NCBI GenBank assembly: GCA_963761005.1
Contig: CAVXFK010000027.1
Coordinates: 868,001 to 932,000, forward strand
DNA: 64,000 bases
Reading direction: 5' to 3'
Origin: DASWJZ01 sp963761005
GTDB lineage: Bacteria > Pseudomonadota > Alphaproteobacteria > Rhizobiales > Afifellaceae
The notes under the pieces were generated by a model that saw only the letters and a program-made list of their open reading frames with translations, searched no databases and was not told the origin of the DNA. Numbering within the stretch: the first letter of the stretch is position 1; each line of letters opens with the position of its first letter. A program made the position numbers and the translations under genes. Of the stretch, positions 43,052 through 51,914 are shown piece by piece.

Positions 43052-43089
43052 TGGCCGTTCGCGATCCTTGCTGATATGACGCAGCCCTT

Positions 43090-43989
43090 ATGCCAGACCC
43101 CCTCTACATCGGCATAGATGGCGGCGGCACGAGTTGCCGTGCGCGGCTCCGTGACGCGGCGGACGTGCTCCTCGGCGAGGGCGCCGGCGGGCCGGCAAAT
43201 GTCCGGCTCGATTCGAAGCTCGTCATGCAGTCGATCCTGACTGCCGCCGGCGAAGCCGCCCGGAACGCCGGGCTGCCGGAGGCGGACCTCAGGCGCGCGC
43301 ATGCCGGGTTAGGTCTTGCCGGCGCTGCGCTGAAGAGCGCTACCGCCAGGCTTCTCGCCGAGCCGCATCCGTTCCCGTCCGTCGAAATCGAAACCGACGC
43401 CTACGCCGCCTGGCTCGGCGCGTATCGGGGCGCCGACGGCGCGATCCTGATCCTCGGCACCGGCTCGTGCGGGCTTGCGGTCGTCGGAGGCCGCCAGTTC
43501 TACGTGAGCGGCTACGGCGCCGAAGTCTCGGACGAGGCGAGTGGCCAGCGGCTGGGGCGTGAGGCGATCCGCCGATCGCTTTGGGCACAAGATGGGCGCG
43601 CCCGAATGTCGCCGCTCGCCACCGCGATCTTAAAGCGCTTCAACGACAGTGTGGAGGAGATCATCGCCTTTGCCACGACTGCGCGCCCCGTCGACTACGG
43701 GCGCTTCGTGCCGCTGGTGCTCGAGCATGCGGAGAAGGGCGACCCGCTTGGCCTTGCTCTGGTGAGCGAGGCGGCGGCCGACGCGGTCGGAATCATCGAG
43801 CGGCTGATCGAGGTCGGCGCGCCGAGCGTCTGCCTGATCGGCGGGCTCGCCGAGCCACTCTCGAAATGGCTGCCGCCTCAAATCCGCGCGCATCTGTCGG
43901 CGCCGAAAAGCGACGCGCTCGACGGCGCGATCCTAATGGCCCGGCGCGCCGTCGAAGGCAGGCCGGCCACGAAGGAAGCACGCGCATGA
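43090..43989 (+). CDS. N-acetylglucosamine kinase-like (BadF/BadG/BcrA/BcrD family)
   Basis: A 299-residue sugar kinase of the ASKHA fold. The phosphate-1 loop is YIGIDGGGTSCRARL and the adenosine region GGLAEPLSKWLPP, with ILGTGSCGLAVVGG and SDEASGQRLGREAIRRSLWA between. It would phosphorylate GlcNAc (or glucosamine) to the 6-phosphate. Its stop overlaps the nagA start by 4 bases, which strongly supports GlcNAc as substrate. Confidence 0.88.
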   Translation: MPDPLYIGIDGGGTSCRARLRDAADVLLGEGAGGPANVRLDSKLVMQSILTAAGEAARNAGLPEADLRRAHAGLGLAGAALKSATARLLAEPHPFPSVEIETDAYAAWLGAYRGADGAILILGTGSCGLAVVGGRQFYVSGYGAEVSDEASGQRLGREAIRRSLWAQDGRARMSPLATAILKRFNDSVEEIIAFATTARPVDYGRFVPLVLEHAEKGDPLGLALVSEAAADAVGIIERLIEVGAPSVCLIGGLAEPLSKWLPPQIRAHLSAPKSDALDGAILMARRAVEGRPATKEARA

Positions 43990-45134
43990 GCGTCTACGCT
44001 ATCACCGGTGCCACCGTCTTCGATGGCGCGCGCATGCTCGAAGGGCGAGCTGTCGTGGTCGAGGACGGGCGGATCGCAAGGCTCCAGGGCGTCGAGAAGC
44101 TCAGCTCGCGGATCGAGCGCCGCGCGGTCGAGGGGCTACTCGCGCCAGGCTTCATCGACGTGCAGGTGAACGGCGGCGGCGGTGTGCTCTTCAACGACGA
44201 GCGCCGCGTCGACGGCATCCGCGCGATCGGCGCGGCGCACCGGCGCTTCGGCACGACCGGCTTCCTGCCGACCTTCATCACCGACACGCGCGAGAAGATG
44301 GCGGAGGCGGTCGCCGCCGTGGACGAAGCTCTCGCGGCCGGCGTTCCCGGCCTGCTCGGCATCCATCTCGAAGGTCCGTTCCTCAGCCCCGAGCGGAAGG
44401 GCGTGCACGACCCGAAGTTCTTTCGGCCGATCGAGGCGGAGGACATCCGTATCATGACGTCGCTGAAGCGCGGGGTGACGCTCGTCACGCTTGCGCCGGA
44501 GATGGTGCCGTCCGAGGCGATCGAGGCGCTGGCGTCCGGCGGCGCTATCGTCGCTGCCGGCCACACCCGCGCCGACTATGCGCTGCTCATGCAAGCGCGC
44601 GAGCACGGGCTTCGCGGCTACACGCATCTCTTCAACGCCATGCCGCCGCTGATGAACCGCGAGCCCGGTCCGGTCGGCGCCGCGCTCGACGATCCGCTCG
44701 CCTTTGCGGGCGTGATCGCCGATCTCCACCATGTGGCGGCGCCGGTGCTCAAGATGGCGTTTCGCCTGAAGGGCGCCGACCGCATGCTGCTTGTCACCGA
44801 CGCGATGCCGACGGTCGGCACCGATCTTCAAAGCTTCGACCTGCAGGGCCGCACGGTTTATCGCCGCGACGGGCGGCTGACGACGGCGGACGGGACGCTC
44901 GCCGGTTCCGATCTCGACATGGCGACGGCCGTGCGGAACGCTGTCTCGCACCTCGGCCTCGATCTCGCCGACGCGCTGCGCATGGCCTCGCTCGTCCCGG
45001 CGACGTTTCTTCGCCTCGACGGCGCGCTCGGAATGATCAAACGCGGCTACCGCGCCAACATGGTGCTCCTCGACCCTGACATGCGCGTGCGCAGCACCTG
45101 GATCGACGGCGAAGAAGAGGTCGCCGGCGATTGA
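43986..45134 (+). CDS. nagA: N-acetylglucosamine-6-phosphate deacetylase
   Basis: Deacetylates GlcNAc-6-P to glucosamine-6-P in amino-sugar and cell-wall recycling. The 382-residue amidohydrolase has GFIDVQVNGGGGVLFN, the metal motif HLEGPFLSPERKG, AAGHTRADY, YTHLFNAMPPL and LVTDAMPTVG. The ATG at 43986 overlaps the kinase stop as ATGA. The deaminase nagB and a transporter are not in the window, so the pathway is incomplete here. Confidence 0.94.
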   Translation: MSVYAITGATVFDGARMLEGRAVVVEDGRIARLQGVEKLSSRIERRAVEGLLAPGFIDVQVNGGGGVLFNDERRVDGIRAIGAAHRRFGTTGFLPTFITDTREKMAEAVAAVDEALAAGVPGLLGIHLEGPFLSPERKGVHDPKFFRPIEAEDIRIMTSLKRGVTLVTLAPEMVPSEAIEALASGGAIVAAGHTRADYALLMQAREHGLRGYTHLFNAMPPLMNREPGPVGAALDDPLAFAGVIADLHHVAAPVLKMAFRLKGADRMLLVTDAMPTVGTDLQSFDLQGRTVYRRDGRLTTADGTLAGSDLDMATAVRNAVSHLGLDLADALRMASLVPATFLRLDGALGMIKRGYRANMVLLDPDMRVRSTWIDGEEEVAGD

Positions 45135-45146
45135 ATTCTTGCACTC

Positions 45147-45246
45147 GTCATGCCCGGACTTGATCCGGGCATCCATTCGGTAGCCGCGAAGAGATCATGA
45201 CAGGTCCGGAATGGATTGCCGGGTCAAGCCCGGCAATGACGACGAT
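45147..45246. repeat. Intergenic palindromic repeat A, copy 1
   Basis: Begins GTCATGCCCGGACTTGATCC and ends CCGGCAATGACGAC. Left arm: TGCCCGGA-CTTGA-TCCGGGCA; right arm: ATTGCCGGG-TCAAG-CCCGGCAAT. A second copy in the same orientation lies at 50708-50803 with conserved arms and a different centre. This is a dispersed family typical of Rhizobiales. It sits between the convergent nagA and amn genes, where its hairpins could terminate both. Confidence 0.8.
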
Positions 45247-45266
45247 GTTGGGTGAGACGGTCGAGG

Positions 45267-46757
45267 CTACCTGAAAGCCGGCTCGTCGAAGCCGCGGAGT
45301 TTCCTGGAGTGCAGGCGGTCGATGCCCTCTTCGCGCAGGAGCCGCATCGTCTCGAGCCCGACCTTCAAGTGCTGGCTGACGCGCTCGCGGTAGAAGGCGT
45401 TGGCCATGCCGGAAAGCTTCAGCTCGCCGTGGAGCGGCTTGTCGGAGACGCAAAGAAGCGTGCCGTAGGGCACGCGGAAGCGGAGCCCGTTCGCCGCGAC
45501 CGTCGCCGATTCCATGTCGATGGCGATGGCGCGGGCGAGGTTCAGGCGGCTGAAGAGCTCGTCGAAGCGGAGCTCCCAATTGCGGTTGTCGGTGGTGGCG
45601 ACGGTGCCGGTCCGAAGCCGCGTCTTCAGGTCCTGGCCGCGGAGGCCGGTCACCGCGACGGTCGCCTGCTGCAGCGCCACCTGCACTTCGGCGATCGGGG
45701 GCACCGGCACCCAGGTCGGCAGATCCTGGTCGAGCACGTGGTCGTCGCGCACATAGCCGTGGGCGAGCACATAGTCGCCGAGAAGCTGGCTCCGCCGCAA
45801 GCCCGCGCAGTGGCCGAGCATCAGCCAGCAATCGGGGCGGAGCACCGCGATGTGGTCGGTGATCGTCTTCGCGTTCGACGGGCCGACGCCGATATTCACG
45901 AGCGTAATGCCGTCGTTTCCTTCGCGCTTCAGATGATAGGCCGGCATCTGCGGAAGGTAGCGCGGCGATTTCGGCTCGGCACCGCCGGAGGCGCGCGGTG
46001 TCGCCGGGAAGATCAGATTCCCCGGCGCGACGAAACCCGTGTAGCCATCCTTGCCGACCCGCTCGCGGCCGAACTCAACGAAGGCGTCGACGTAGCGCTG
46101 ATAGTTGGTGAGGAGCACGAAGTTCTGGAAATGCTCCGGCGAGGTGCCCGTGTAGTGCTGCAGCCGCGCGAGCGAATAGTCGACGCGCTCGGCGGTGAAG
46201 AGCGCCAGCGGGCGCGGCTGGCCGGGAGCCGCGACGAATGTGCCGTTGGCGATCGAATCGTCGGTCGCCGAAAGGTCGGGGAGGGAGAAGTGCGCCTGCA
46301 GCGCGCGGAGGTCCGCCTCGGTGATGTCGGTGACGCTTTCCTCGACCACGAAGGGAAGCGGGATCGGCCGGCTGCTGACCCCGACATGCACCGGCACCTC
46401 GTGGTGCTTCAGGATGTAGGCGATCTGCTCTTCGTAGTAGCGGGCGAAGAGGTCGGGGCGGGTCAGCGTCGTGCCGTAGATTCCGGCCTCAAGCAGCACG
46501 CCCCAGGAGAGCCGCGCGTCGACGTGAAGATCGGAGCGCTTAATCGGCACGACGACGTAGGGGTAGTTGGCGTCGACGCGGCGGGCCTCGCCGCCGCGCG
46601 TGGCGGAGGCGAAGGCGTCGCGGATCGCCGCGACGCTGCGGTCGTAGATCTCCGTGATGCGCGCGACCGCCGCGGCCGCGTCGTCGAACGGCGCCAAGTC
46701 GCGTCCGAACTCGCCGGCAAGGGATTTTGCGGTTGCGGATGTGTCGTGGCGGGTCAT
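45267..46757 (-). CDS. amn: AMP nucleosidase
   Basis: Cleaves AMP to adenine and ribose 5-phosphate, adjusting the adenylate pool. The ~496-residue protein has the N-terminal regulatory domain (VVVPIKRSDLHVDARLSWGV, HHEVPVHVGVSSRPIPLPFV) and a nucleoside-phosphorylase-type catalytic domain (LVNIGVGPSNAKTITDHIAV, LMLGHCAGLRRSQLLGDYVL, AIDMESATVAANGLRFRVPY, CVSDKPLHGELKL). I placed the start at the ATG at 46757 (MTRHDTSATAKS) because residues before it are not conserved. Confidence 0.92.
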   Translation of the reverse strand: MTRHDTSATAKSLAGEFGRDLAPFDDAAAAVARITEIYDRSVAAIRDAFASATRGGEARRVDANYPYVVVPIKRSDLHVDARLSWGVLLEAGIYGTTLTRPDLFARYYEEQIAYILKHHEVPVHVGVSSRPIPLPFVVEESVTDITEADLRALQAHFSLPDLSATDDSIANGTFVAAPGQPRPLALFTAERVDYSLARLQHYTGTSPEHFQNFVLLTNYQRYVDAFVEFGRERVGKDGYTGFVAPGNLIFPATPRASGGAEPKSPRYLPQMPAYHLKREGNDGITLVNIGVGPSNAKTITDHIAVLRPDCWLMLGHCAGLRRSQLLGDYVLAHGYVRDDHVLDQDLPTWVPVPPIAEVQVALQQATVAVTGLRGQDLKTRLRTGTVATTDNRNWELRFDELFSRLNLARAIAIDMESATVAANGLRFRVPYGTLLCVSDKPLHGELKLSGMANAFYRERVSQHLKVGLETMRLLREEGIDRLHSRKLRGFDEPAFR

Positions 46758-46875
46758 GGCGCGTCCGTGTGCCGCCTGGAAGTCGGCGCCGCACGGACCT
46801 TGCACGATTCCGCGCCGGAGGAAAGGCGCCGGGCGAGCCGCTTCGGCGCCCGTCGCCTAAGTGTTACGCAGGCTT

Positions 46876-46904
46876 GCGTACCGGCGCTCTTCGCGCCGGT
46901 ACGC
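46876..46904 (-). terminator. Strong 12-bp hairpin after the ABC transporter operon
   Basis: GCGTACCGGCGC-TCTTC-GCGCCGGTACGC, a perfect 12-bp stem with a 5-base loop, 19 bases past the stop of the binding-protein gene. There is no T-tract on the minus strand, so it is not a classical intrinsic terminator. It may protect the mRNA 3' end or act with Rho. Confidence 0.4.
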
Positions 46905-46922
46905 TGATGCCTCTCGAACGGC

Positions 46923-47825
46923 TTACTTGTAGTCGGCCGCGTTATCCTTGGTGACGAGCACGGTGCCGGTGTCGATAACCGGGTCGATCTTCTCGCCGTG
47001 CTTCACCTTGAGCGCGTTCTCAACGCCGAATGCGCCGATGTTGTGCGGGTTCTGCGCAACCGTCGCCGCCATGTCGCCGGCGAGCACCGCCGCCGCGGCA
47101 TTCGGGTTGGCGTCGAAGCCGACCACGATGATCTTGCCCGACATTCCGGCCGACTTGATCGCCTGCACCGCGCCGAGCGCCATGTTGTCGTTCGAGGCGA
47201 ACACCGCAGTGATGTCGGGATGGCCGGTCAGGATGTTCTCCATCGCCGACTGCGCCTTCGCCGTATCCCAGTCGGCGGGCTGCTCGGCGACGACGTTCAG
47301 GCCGCAGGCGGTCAACCCGTCATGCGAGCCCTTCGCGCGCGCCTGTCCGGTCGACTGCGTGATGATGCCCTGCAGGATCGCCACGTTGCTCCCCTTCGGG
47401 GCATTCTTGCAGATGTAATCGGCGGCAAGCGCGGCGCCGACCTCGTTGTTGGTGCCGATGAAGGTCACCCCGTCATTGATGCCCTTGGTGTCGATGAACA
47501 CGACGCCGACGCCCTGCTTGCGAGCCTCCTCAACGACCGGCGCGAGCGCATTCGGATCGGTCGGCGCGATGGCGAGACCGTCGATGTTCTTGGCGAGCTG
47601 GTCTTCGACGAGGGCGATCTGGCCCTGGATGTCGCTTTCCTGCGGCGGGGCGACGACGACGACATCGACGCCGAGCTTCTTGCCTTCCTCTTCCGCGCCG
47701 GCCTGCACCGCAGCCCAGAACGGGTTGCCGGAGCCCGGTCCCTTCATCGCGACCACGACCGTTTCGGCGTGGGCGAAAGCGGTCGACATCATCAAGATCG
47801 CCGCGAGGCTGAATACTCTCTTCAT
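46923..47825 (-). CDS. Sugar (probably myo-inositol) ABC transporter, periplasmic binding protein
   Basis: A 300-residue RbsB-type (Peripla_BP_4) protein with signal peptide MKRVFSLAAILMMSTAFAHA. The mature part has PGSGNPFWAAVQAGAEEEGK, DGLAIAPTDPNAL, GSNVAILQGIITQSTGQARA and IIVVGFDANPNA. It is the last gene of an ATPase-permease-binding protein operon that starts opposite an RpiR regulator with an IolR-type operator. This context favours myo-inositol (an IbpA-like role), but ribose or another sugar cannot be excluded. Confidence 0.9.
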   Translation of the reverse strand: MKRVFSLAAILMMSTAFAHAETVVVAMKGPGSGNPFWAAVQAGAEEEGKKLGVDVVVVAPPQESDIQGQIALVEDQLAKNIDGLAIAPTDPNALAPVVEEARKQGVGVVFIDTKGINDGVTFIGTNNEVGAALAADYICKNAPKGSNVAILQGIITQSTGQARAKGSHDGLTACGLNVVAEQPADWDTAKAQSAMENILTGHPDITAVFASNDNMALGAVQAIKSAGMSGKIIVVGFDANPNAAAAVLAGDMAATVAQNPHNIGAFGVENALKVKHGEKIDPVIDTGTVLVTKDNAADYK

Positions 47826-47918
47826 GACTTCCTCCTTCTTGTGTTCCTACGTCCCGTCTCCCTTGAACCAAGGCGATGCCGGCAGCGGAGACGCCCGCCG
47901 GCGCATGCTTTAAGGCAT

Positions 47919-48920
47919 CTACTTGCGCACCGCCGCCCGGCGCCTCAGCACGTCGATGTAGACGGCGAGAATGATGATCACGCCGATCAGGAGCTGCTGC
48001 CAGAAGACGCTGACGTTCATCAGGTTCAGGCCGTTCCTTAAGAGCCCCATGATGAGCACGCCGGCGAAGACGCCGAGCACGGTGCCGCGGCCGCCGAAGA
48101 AGCTGGCACCGCCGATGATCACGGCCGCGATGGCGTCGAGCTCGGCGCCGATGCCGGCGTTCGGGAAGCCGGAATCGGTGCGGCCGGCAAGAAGCAGCGC
48201 CGCAAGGCCCGCGAAGAACCCCGAAAGGACGTAGACGAGCACCAGAATGCGATCGACGCTGATGCCGCTGACGCGCGCCGCCTGCGGATTGCCGCCGACG
48301 GCGACCACGTGGCGGCCGACCGCCGTCTTGCGCAGGAACAAGGCGACCCCGCCATAGACGATGAGAAGCACGAGCGCGCTGACCGGGATTGCGCCGAACT
48401 GACCGAGGAAGGGAACGGGAATCTGCGCGGCGCCGAGGAACTTGACCGGCTCCGAAAGGCCGGAGACCGGGCGGCCGCCTGAGATCAGGTTGGTCAAGCC
48501 GCGCGCGGCGTTCAAGGTGCCGAGCGTCATGATGAAGGGATGCGGCAGGCGCAGCAACGTCAGCCCAAGCCCGTTGACGAGGCCGACGGCAGCGCCGACC
48601 GCCGGACCGAGTAGGATCACGACCGGCCACGCCCATCCCGCCTTGTCGGCCATGGTGAGCGACATCATGGCGAGCGCCAGAACCGAGCCGACGGAGAGGT
48701 CGATGCCGGCGGTCACGATGACCAGAAACATCCCGATCGAAAGCAGCGCGTTCATCGCGACCTGCTTCAGAATGTTCGTCAGGTTGCGGGCGGTCAGGAA
48801 ATATTCCGGCTGCAGCGAATAGAGCAGCAGCATCATCGCGATGACGACGAGAAGAATGCCGTAACGCTCGAGGAATCGCGCGATGCCGGCTTGCCGGGCA
48901 GTGACGTCGACGGCGGCCAT
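47919..48920 (-). CDS. Sugar (probably myo-inositol) ABC transporter permease
   Basis: A 333-residue RbsC/FrcC-type permease with eight to ten hydrophobic segments, for example ILLVVIAMMLLLYSL, ALLSIGMFLVIVTAGIDLSV and ILVLVYVLSGFFAGLAALLL. The family EAA-like loop reads GIGAELDAIAAVIIGGASFF with GGRGTVLGVFAGVL. The start is 2 bases from the ATPase stop, so they are coupled. Ends RRRAAVRK in the cytoplasm. Confidence 0.92.
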   Translation of the reverse strand: MAAVDVTARQAGIARFLERYGILLVVIAMMLLLYSLQPEYFLTARNLTNILKQVAMNALLSIGMFLVIVTAGIDLSVGSVLALAMMSLTMADKAGWAWPVVILLGPAVGAAVGLVNGLGLTLLRLPHPFIMTLGTLNAARGLTNLISGGRPVSGLSEPVKFLGAAQIPVPFLGQFGAIPVSALVLLIVYGGVALFLRKTAVGRHVVAVGGNPQAARVSGISVDRILVLVYVLSGFFAGLAALLLAGRTDSGFPNAGIGAELDAIAAVIIGGASFFGGRGTVLGVFAGVLIMGLLRNGLNLMNVSVFWQQLLIGVIIILAVYIDVLRRRAAVRK

Positions 48921-48921
48921 C

Positions 48922-49722
48922 TCAATGCACCAAATCGTGGGCGAGGGCTTCGGTGTGGCCCTTGGTGCCCATGATCCAGCCGATCACCTCGTTGCGGTTC
49001 GTCTCGCCGATCGGTGCCTCGGCAAAGTTGCGGCCGTGGAAAAGCGCCATCACGCGATCGGAGACGTAAAACACGTCGTCCATGCGGTGGCTGATGAGGA
49101 TGACGCCGACGCCGTGGTCCCTCAGGCGCTTGATCAAGTCGAGCACCTTGCCGACCTCCTTGACCGCGAGCGCCGCGGTCGGCTCGTCCATGATCACCAC
49201 GCGCGCGTCGAAGGCGGTGGCGCGGGCGATGGCGACCGCCTGTTGCTGCCCACCCGACAGTTCCTCGACGTTCTGATCGACCGATTTCACCTCGATATGC
49301 AGGCGATTGAGATGCTCCGTCGCCATGACGCGGCTCTTCTTCGCGTCAACGACGGTAATGCCGCCGATCTTCCTGCCGGGCTCGCGGCCAAGATAGATGT
49401 TCTCGTGGATCGGCATGTTCCCGGCGAGCGCCAGGTCCTGGTAGACCATCTCAATGCCGACCGCGCGCGCGTCGCGCGGGCTGGAGAAGCGCACGAGCTT
49501 GCCGTCGAAGACGATCTCGCCTTCGCTCGGCACGTAGAGGCCGGAGAGAATCTTCATCAGCGTCGATTTGCCGGCGCCATTGTCGCCGACGACGCCCAGC
49601 ACCTCGCCTGGGTGAAGCGCGAAATTCACGTCGGCGAGTGCCGTGATCGAGCCGAAATATTTCGAGATGCCGCGCGCCTCGAGGAGCGGCCTACTGGCGG
49701 AATCCGTGCCGGGAGCAGCCAT
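48922..49722 (-). CDS. Sugar (probably myo-inositol) ABC transporter ATPase
   Basis: A 266-residue single-cassette ATPase, like FrcA, rather than the double-cassette RbsA form. Walker A VGDNGAGKSTLMK, Q-loop VYQDLAL, signature LSGGQQQAVAIARA, Walker B VVIMDEPTAAL and the switch histidine in ILISHRMDDV are intact. I chose the ATG at 49722 (MAAPGTDSAS) because GGGAGGAGG precedes it; the frame is open to 49767. It is the first gene of the transporter operon, divergent from the RpiR-type regulator. Confidence 0.92.
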   Translation of the reverse strand: MAAPGTDSASRPLLEARGISKYFGSITALADVNFALHPGEVLGVVGDNGAGKSTLMKILSGLYVPSEGEIVFDGKLVRFSSPRDARAVGIEMVYQDLALAGNMPIHENIYLGREPGRKIGGITVVDAKKSRVMATEHLNRLHIEVKSVDQNVEELSGGQQQAVAIARATAFDARVVIMDEPTAALAVKEVGKVLDLIKRLRDHGVGVILISHRMDDVFYVSDRVMALFHGRNFAEAPIGETNRNEVIGWIMGTKGHTEALAHDLVH

Positions 49723-49780
49723 TTTCCTCCTCCCTCGGCTCGCCTCTCTTCGGAACGAACGAGCCATTGTAATTTTCTTT

Positions 49781-49796
49781 TGGAATTTTTATTCCA
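49781..49796. promoter_or_regulatory. IolR/RpiR-type operator TGGAAT-N4-ATTCCA
   Basis: A perfect inverted repeat TGGAAT-TTTT-ATTCCA in an AT-rich stretch between the ABC transporter and the RpiR gene. It fits the GGAA-N6-TTCC pattern reported for the rhizobial inositol repressor IolR. One site could control both divergent promoters. I found no equally good copy before iolG or iolC. Confidence 0.7.
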
Positions 49797-49847
49797 TTTC
49801 TGGCAGCATCCGTCAAGCAAAGAAAACAACGCGCGACAGGGCGCCGG

Positions 49848-50672
49848 ATGGAGAGCGAAACGCCGCGGGATTTTGCCGGGTTGCGTGCCGAAATTGTGGC
49901 GCGCCGCGAGCGCTTGCCGAAGCGCCTTGCGCAGGTGGCGACGTTCGCCGTCGGCCATCCGGACGAGATCGCGTTCGGCACCGCCGCTTCGGTCGCGGCC
50001 AAGGCGGACGTCCAGCCCTCGACGCTGGTCCGCTTCTCGCAGGCCATGGGTTATCAAGGCTTCACCGACCTGCAGGCCGTGTTCCGCCAACACTTCCGTG
50101 AGGGCGTGCCGGACTACGAGACGCGGCTCAAGGCGCTCTCCGGCACCGGCTCCGCCTCAAAGCTTGCGCTTCTCTTCGACGGCTTCTGCGAAGCCGGCGA
50201 GCGATCGATCGCGGCGTTCCGCCGCCGCATCGACTATCGCAACCTCGAGGCGGCGGTCGAAACGCTGTCGCGTGCCGAGACGATCTACCTGATCGGCCTC
50301 AGACGATCGTTCCCGGTCGTCGGCTACATGGCCTATGCCTTCGGCAAGCTCGGCGTGCGCAACGTGCTCGTCGATTCCGTCGGCGGGCTGGCGGTGGAGG
50401 AGATCGGCTTCTCGACCGGTGCCGACGCGGTCTTCGGGATCAGCTTCGCGCCTTATGCGAGCGACACCGTCACGCTCGTCGCGCGCGCGGCGGAGCGTGG
50501 GGTGCCGGTCGTCGCCGTCACCGACGGCCCGTTCAGCCCGCTCGCAAAGGACGCCGACGTCTGGTTCGAGGTCGTCGAGGCTGACGTCGAAGGGTTCCGC
50601 TCGCTTTCGGCGAGCTTCGCCTTGGCGATGACGCTGACGGTGGCTATCGCCGAGCGTCGGCGCGTGAAATGA
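49848..50672 (+). CDS. iolR: RpiR/MurR-family transcriptional regulator, probable IolR
   Basis: A 274-residue regulator with an N-terminal RpiR helix-turn-helix (residues ~15-90: RLPKRLAQVATFAVGHPDEI, VQPSTLVRFSQAMGYQGFTD) and a C-terminal SIS domain (residues ~130-265: AETIYLIGLRRSFPVVGYMA, GISFAPYASDTV, VVAVTDGPFSPLA) that binds a phosphosugar. It is divergent from the ABC transporter and close to iolG, iolC and iolB, and the shared gap holds an IolR-type palindrome. The assignment as inositol repressor is by context; the family call is firm. Confidence 0.87.
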   Translation: MESETPRDFAGLRAEIVARRERLPKRLAQVATFAVGHPDEIAFGTAASVAAKADVQPSTLVRFSQAMGYQGFTDLQAVFRQHFREGVPDYETRLKALSGTGSASKLALLFDGFCEAGERSIAAFRRRIDYRNLEAAVETLSRAETIYLIGLRRSFPVVGYMAYAFGKLGVRNVLVDSVGGLAVEEIGFSTGADAVFGISFAPYASDTVTLVARAAERGVPVVAVTDGPFSPLAKDADVWFEVVEADVEGFRSLSASFALAMTLTVAIAERRRVK

Positions 50673-50707
50673 GAGCGATGCCGGGACCCCGCGTCGATCC
50701 TCCAGTC

Positions 50708-50803
50708 GTCATGCCCGGACTTGATCCGGGCATCCATGCCGGCGCGCGCAAGCCTCGGCAAGGTTGCGGAACGGATTGCCGGGTCAAGCCCGGCAATGAC
50801 GAC
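50708..50803. repeat. Intergenic palindromic repeat A, copy 2
   Basis: Same element and orientation as at 45147-45246: left arm GTCATGCCCGGACTTGATCC, right arm GGATTGCCGGGTCAAGCCCG running into CAATGACGAC. The centre differs. It lies between the convergent regulator and iolG genes. Together the two copies flank a 5.5-kb block as direct repeats. Confidence 0.8.
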
Positions 50804-50824
50804 AATTGTGGGGGCGAGGGCGCG

Positions 50825-51820
50825 TCAGTCGACCTTCACTGCGACCGGCTTGCCTGTCTCGCGCGACTTCGTCGCCGCATCGGCGAGGCGCTGGGCCTGC
50901 AGCCCGTCTCGGCCGGAAGGCGAGGGGGCCCTGCCTTTGGCGATAGCCGCGATGAAGGCGGCAAGCTCGAGCCGGTAGGCATCGGCATAGCGCTCGAGGA
51001 AGAAGTTCTGCGCCGGATCCTCGGCAAAGCCACCCTTGCCGGCGATCTCGACGGTCGTCTCCAGAATATTGTCGACGCGCGCCATGCCGGTCGAGCCGTG
51101 CACCTCGATCCGCTGGTCGTAGCCGTAGGCGGCTTGGCGCGAGTTCGATATCTGCGCGAGCTTGCCGGAAGCCGTGCGCAAGATGACGATCGCGGTATCG
51201 ACGTCGCCGGCCTTGCCGATCGCCGGATCGACGAGCGACGAGCCGTAGGCGGTGACCTCGACCGGCTCCTCGGCGAGCAGGAAGCGGGCGATGTCGAAGT
51301 CGTGGATCATCATGTCGCGAAAGAGGCCGCCGGAGCGCTCGATGTAGGAGATCGGCGGTGGGGCGGGATCGCGCGAGACGACCGTGACGATCTCGACCGC
51401 GCCGATCGCGCCCTTGGCGACGCGCGCCTTGAGGGCGGCGAAGTTCGGATCGAAGCGGCGGTTGAAGCCGATCATCAGCGGCGTCCCCGCAGCTTCCACG
51501 GCCTTGATGCAACGCTCGACCCGCTTCGAGGCGAGCGCGACCGGCTTCTCGCAGAACACCGCCTTTCCAGCCCTGGCGCCGGCCTCGATCAGGTCGGCAT
51601 GCGTATCGGTCGGTGTGCCGATCAATATGGCGTCGATGTCATCCGCCGCGATGATTGCCTTGGCGTCGCGCACTTCCGCGCCCGTCGCCTTGGCGAGCTT
51701 GGAAGCCGCGCCCTTGTCGACGTCGGCGATCGCGACCAGGGTCGCGTCGGGCGAAGCTGCGATGTTCTTGCCATGGATCTGGCCAATGCGTCCGGCGCCG
51801 AGCAGACCGAAACGAAGCAT
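50825..51820 (-). CDS. iolG: Inositol 2-dehydrogenase
   Basis: NAD-dependent oxidation of myo-inositol to scyllo-inosose, the first step of inositol breakdown. The 331-residue Gfo/Idh/MocA protein has the N-terminal motif RFGLLGAGRIGQIHGKNIAA, FCEKPVALASKRV with the catalytic lysine, MIGFNRRFDPNFAALKARV, RSGGLFRDMMIHDFDIARFL with the Asp/His pair, and a C-terminal RYADAYRLELAAFIAAIAKG. Divergent from the iolC gene with about 94 bases between starts, so the inositol genes share a promoter region. Confidence 0.9.
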   Translation of the reverse strand: MLRFGLLGAGRIGQIHGKNIAASPDATLVAIADVDKGAASKLAKATGAEVRDAKAIIAADDIDAILIGTPTDTHADLIEAGARAGKAVFCEKPVALASKRVERCIKAVEAAGTPLMIGFNRRFDPNFAALKARVAKGAIGAVEIVTVVSRDPAPPPISYIERSGGLFRDMMIHDFDIARFLLAEEPVEVTAYGSSLVDPAIGKAGDVDTAIVILRTASGKLAQISNSRQAAYGYDQRIEVHGSTGMARVDNILETTVEIAGKGGFAEDPAQNFFLERYADAYRLELAAFIAAIAKGRAPSPSGRDGLQAQRLADAATKSRETGKPVAVKVD

Positions 51821-51914
51821 GTTATCCCCCCTCTTGCCGGATCCATGAATTGGTCCGGAGTTTCCGCCGCATGATAGGTTGCCGGCAAGAGGCCAACAAC
51901 GGGAGCCGGGAGGA

